The notes under the pieces: generated by a model
What the model was told of the DNA's origin: nothing
Database searches by the model: none
What the model saw: only the letters and a program-made list of their open reading frames with translations
Position numbers and translations under genes: made by a program
Shown: one piece after another, positions 5,485-7,863 of the stretch
Layout of the letters: every line of letters begins with the position of its first letter
Position numbering within the stretch: position 1 is the stretch's first letter
DNA from: Clostridia bacterium
GTDB lineage: Bacteria; Bacillota_A; Clostridia; Oscillospirales; CAG-272
Assembly (NCBI GenBank): GCA_017631775.1
Contig: JAGBSQ010000119.1
Location: 1-7,863, forward strand
Length of the DNA stretch: 7,863 bases
Direction of reading: 5' to 3'

Positions 5485-6663
5485 TTATTTGTCCTTATCC
5501 TTTGTTCCAAAGATCTTTTTGAAGAATTGCTTATGTTTTGCATAGTTGCTCTCGCCGCAGCTCTCTGCAAATGCCTTCATTGCCGACTTTTGCTTTTCGT
5601 TAAGACCGCGCGGAATTTCAACCACGGTGCGGAAAATCAAGTCACCGCGACGTCCGTTGCCGTTAACGTACGGCACGCCCTTGCCACGCATAGTGAACTT
5701 GGTGCCGGGTTGTGTTCCCTCGGGAATGGTATGCTTAATGTTGCCCTCGAGTGTGGGAACGTCAATTTCGGCTCCCAAAGTTGCCTCGGCAACCGTGAGC
5801 GGAACCTCGCAATATACGTTGTAGCCGTCACGCTCGAAAATATTGTGCTGACGAACCGAAACGGTGATGATGAGGTCACCTGCGGGGCCGCCGTTGCGAC
5901 CGTCGTTGCCTTGACCGCGAAGCGCGATACGCTCGCCGTTATCGATGCCTGCAGGAACCGATACCGAGAGGCGCTTATTCTCTCTTGTCATACCGCTGCC
6001 GCGACATTTGGAGCAAGGATTTTTAATAACCTTGCCGGAGCCGTGGCAGTTATCGCAAGGTGCGGTAGATTGGAAGGACATGCCGCCCATGCGCTGTACG
6101 CGGCTGACCTGACCGCGACCTTGGCAGATCGGGCAAGTTTCAACACCGCGGCTACCTTCTGCCGCACCCGTGCCTTGACAATCGTTACAATGGCAAACAC
6201 GGTTGTAGGAAACGTCCTTTTTGACACCGAAAATGGCCTCTAAGAAATCGACGTAGATGGTGGTGCCGATGTCATCACCTTGAACAGGACCATTGCGACG
6301 GCGCGTGCTGCTGCCTCCGCCAAATCCGCCGCCAAACATGCTGCCAAGAATGTCACCGAGGTCGCCAAAATCCGAAAAACCGCCGGAGAAGCCGCCAAAA
6401 CCGCCAAATCCACCGTCGCCACCGCCCATAGAGGGATCAAATGCCGCATGACCGAATTGGTCATACTTGGCTCTTTTTGTGGCATCGGAGAGAATTTCGT
6501 ATGCTTCGTTTGCTTCCTTGAATTTTTCCTCAGCTACCTTATCACCGGGGTTGGTATCGGGGTGATACTGCTTTGCCAATTTGTAATATGCTTTTTTAAG
6601 GGTGCTTTCATCGGCGTTCTTATCAACGCCCAGCACCTCGTAGTAGTCTCTTTTGTTTGCCAT
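5485..6663 (-). CDS. dnaJ: Chaperone DnaJ (type I Hsp40)
   Basis: Cytosolic co-chaperone that delivers clients to DnaK and stimulates its ATPase. The 392 residues show full type I architecture: a J-domain at about 4-70 with the HPD motif at 34-36, a Gly/Phe-rich linker at about 79-118, and four zinc-binding CxxCxGxG repeats starting at Cys159, Cys177, Cys203 and Cys217. Client-binding beta domains follow, with a lysine-rich tail [10 protein letters not shown]. An additional Cys157 next to the first zinc motif gives C-H-C-N-D-C; the core spacing is kept, so zinc binding should be normal. The ATG at 6663 has GAAAGGA five bases upstream. It follows dnaK after a 126-nt spacer with two hairpins and is tightly joined to prmA. 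Heat-shock control would come from elements before dnaK, outside the window. Confidence 0.98.
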   Translation of the reverse strand: MANKRDYYEVLGVDKNADESTLKKAYYKLAKQYHPDTNPGDKVAEEKFKEANEAYEILSDATKRAKYDQFGHAAFDPSMGGGDGGFGGFGGFSGGFSDFGDLGDILGSMFGGGFGGGSSTRRRNGPVQGDDIGTTIYVDFLEAIFGVKKDVSYNRVCHCNDCQGTGAAEGSRGVETCPICQGRGQVSRVQRMGGMSFQSTAPCDNCHGSGKVIKNPCSKCRGSGMTRENKRLSVSVPAGIDNGERIALRGQGNDGRNGGPAGDLIITVSVRQHNIFERDGYNVYCEVPLTVAEATLGAEIDVPTLEGNIKHTIPEGTQPGTKFTMRGKGVPYVNGNGRRGDLIFRTVVEIPRGLNEKQKSAMKAFAESCGESNYAKHKQFFKKIFGTKDKDK

Positions 6664-6689
6664 AGGTATCCTTTCTAAAATCTTGTATC

Positions 6690-6733
6690 TTGCTTTTCCC
6701 TATTCATTTTTGCAAATAAACACGGAAAAGCAA
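6690..6733 (-). other. Stem-loop just upstream of the dnaJ ribosome binding site
   Basis: TTGCTTTTCC on the minus strand (6733-6724) is perfectly complementary to GGAAAAGCAA (6699-6690), a 10-bp stem with a 24-nt loop that holds the palindrome TTTGCAAA. It ends 14 bases before the dnaJ Shine-Dalgarno (6675-6669). No function can be assigned; it may shape dnaJ mRNA stability or initiation. Confidence 0.5.
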
Positions 6734-6744
6734 AATACACCCAA

Positions 6745-6772
6745 CGGGAAAGGCGCATTTGCGCCTTTCCCG
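6745..6772 (-). terminator. Strong stem-loop after dnaK (probable partial terminator or stability hairpin)
   Basis: CGGGAAAGGCGC and GCGCCTTTCCCG form a perfect 12-bp, GC-rich stem with a 4-nt loop, beginning 17 nt after the dnaK stop. The following minus-strand sequence, TTGGGTGTATTTTGCTTTT, is only loosely T-rich, so termination is likely incomplete. That would leave dnaJ and prmA expressed by read-through at lower levels than dnaK, or the hairpin may protect the dnaK mRNA 3' end. Confidence 0.6.
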
Positions 6773-6789
6773 ATAAACAAAGTGATTGC

Positions 6790-7863
6790 TTATTTGTTGG
6801 AGTTATCCTCGTAGTTTGCATTGTAGTAGGTGCCGTCGCCATCGGTTTGTGCGCCTGCATCTGCTCCTTGTGCGCCTGCTTGTTGATAAAGCTTTTCGGA
6901 GATCTTGTAGAAGGACTTCTCTACCGCCTCGGTATCAGCCTTAATAGCCTCGGTATCGCCGCTCTTAACGGTCTCCTTCAGCTTTTCGATTGCAGCCTTA
7001 ACCTCTTCAGCGTCAGCAGGATCTGCCTTGTCGCCAAGCTCGGAGAGGGTCTTTTCGCTTTGGAAGATGATGCTCTCTGCACGGTTCTTAACGTCAACAG
7101 CTTCACGTGCCTTCTTATCCTCTTCTGCAAATCTTTCAGCATCCTTAACAGCCTTGTCGATCTCTTCTTGGCTCATGTTGGTGGAAGAGGTGATGGTGAT
7201 GTGCTGCTCTTTGCCGGTACCCTTATCCTTTGCGGTTACGTTTACGATGCCGTTAGCGTCGATATCGAAGGTAACCTCGATTTGAGGAATGCCGCGAGGA
7301 GCAGGAGTAATGCCGTCGAGAATGAAGCGGCCGAGAGTGGTGTTATTTGCAGCCATTTCGCGCTCACCTTGCAGAACGTGGATCTCAACAGAGGTTTGAC
7401 CGTCTGCAGCGGTGGAGTAAACTTGGCTCTTCTTTACGGGGATAGTGGTGTTACGGTCGATGATGCGGTTGAATACGCCGCCGAGGGTCTCGATACCGAG
7501 AGAAAGAGGTGTAACGTCGAGAAGGAGCAGATCCTTAACCTCGCCGCCGAGAACGCCGCCTTGGATTGCTGCACCGATTGCTACGCACTCATCGGGGTTG
7601 ATGCCCTTGAAGGGTTCTTTGCCAATGAACTTCTTAACTGCCTCTTGAACTGCGGGAATTCTGGTAGAGCCACCAACGAGGAGCACTTTATCGATTTGGT
7701 TAACAGAGAGACCTGCATCTGCGAGTGCCTTTCTTGTAGGAACGATGCTTCTCTCAACAAGGTCTGCAGTAATGCGTTCGAACTCTGCACGGGAGAGAGT
7801 TGCTTCAAAGTGGAGAGGACCTGCAGCGGTTGCGGTAATGAAAGGCAGGTTGATAGAGGTAGA
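6790..7863 (-). CDS. dnaK: Chaperone DnaK (Hsp70), C-terminal part, N-terminus outside the window
   Basis: Major cytosolic Hsp70, an ATP-driven chaperone working with DnaJ and GrpE. The window holds 357 residues, open to the edge. The end of the ATPase domain includes INLPFITA and [11 protein letters not shown], the adenosine-side motif; by comparison with known Hsp70s roughly the first 250 residues are missing. The interdomain linker VKDLLLLD is encoded at about 7539-7516. The beta-sandwich substrate-binding domain follows ([13 protein letters not shown], then LQGERE and [19 protein letters not shown]), then the alpha-helical lid rich in Glu/Lys. The tail ends [13 protein letters not shown], where many Bacillota DnaKs have a VVDADYEE-like end. 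The gene leads directly to dnaJ and prmA. Its promoter, start and any CIRCE operator lie outside. Confidence 0.98.
   Translation of the reverse strand, partial: STSINLPFITATAAGPLHFEATLSRAEFERITADLVERSIVPTRKALADAGLSVNQIDKVLLVGGSTRIPAVQEAVKKFIGKEPFKGINPDECVAIGAAIQGGVLGGEVKDLLLLDVTPLSLGIETLGGVFNRIIDRNTTIPVKKSQVYSTAADGQTSVEIHVLQGEREMAANNTTLGRFILDGITPAPRGIPQIEVTFDIDANGIVNVTAKDKGTGKEQHITITSSTNMSQEEIDKAVKDAERFAEEDKKAREAVDVKNRAESIIFQSEKTLSELGDKADPADAEEVKAAIEKLKETVKSGDTEAIKADTEAVEKSFYKISEKLYQQAGAQGADAGAQTDGDGTYYNANYEDNSNK

Noticed and set aside
4460..5545. Long plus-strand open frame (361 codons) opposite prmA
   Set aside because: It lies antisense to a clear PrmA, spans the terminator region, shows no recognisable domain and has Cys/His/Asn-rich composition typical of antisense shadow translation.
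5428..6243. Plus-strand open frame (271 codons) opposite dnaJ
   Set aside because: It is a shadow of the conserved DnaJ zinc and client-binding regions, with no family resemblance of its own.
6305..6430. Short GC-rich repeats in dnaJ that look like a repeat array
   Set aside because: They encode the Gly/Phe-rich linker of DnaJ and reflect repeated Gly-Gly-Phe codons, not an independent repeat or CRISPR.
6664..6744. Separate promoter for dnaJ in the dnaK-dnaJ spacer
   Set aside because: The best boxes (TTGGGT with TTTATT at 18 bp, or TTGCAA with poor -10 partners) match consensus weakly.

Overview
All recognisable genes in this window lie on the minus strand and encode housekeeping proteins. 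Gene order and protein sequences point to a low-to-moderate GC member of the Bacillota, probably a Clostridia-like anaerobe. The evidence is a dnaK-dnaJ-prmA heat-shock/methyltransferase cluster, a pyrH-frr-uppS-cdsA-dxr-rseP cluster, and strong AGGAGG-type ribosome binding sites. I cannot name a genus. Nothing looks mobile, phage-derived or CRISPR-related, and I see no new multi-gene system.

In transcription order (right to left), block 1 holds the C-terminal part of DnaK (6790-7863, cut by the window end), DnaJ (5485-6663) and ribosomal protein L11 methyltransferase PrmA (4526-5482). A 126-nt spacer with two stem-loops separates dnaK from dnaJ. dnaJ and prmA are only 2 nt apart. A good intrinsic terminator (4477-4515) closes the block.

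Block 2 starts at a near-consensus sigma-A promoter (4384-4412), preceded by A-tracts spaced at roughly one helical turn. It reads through UMP kinase PyrH (3627-4337), ribosome recycling factor Frr (3034-3588), undecaprenyl diphosphate synthase UppS (2240-2962), phosphatidate cytidylyltransferase CdsA (1357-2223), DXP reductoisomerase Dxr (171-1349) and the start of site-2 protease RseP (1-142, cut by the window edge). I see no terminator inside block 2. It links UMP phosphorylation and ribosome recycling to making the isoprenoid carrier lipid for peptidoglycan (Dxr supplies precursors, UppS builds the C55 chain), phospholipid synthesis (CdsA) and envelope proteolysis (RseP).

The points most worth a second look are small. 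They are a perfect 13-bp hairpin just after the frr stop whose 3' arm can also pair with the uppS Shine-Dalgarno, a ribosome recycling factor with an altered interdomain hinge, paired hairpins between dnaK and dnaJ, the direct junction of the heat-shock block to a pyrH operon with no tsf or rsmE, and the curved-looking upstream region and A/T-only leader of pyrH.
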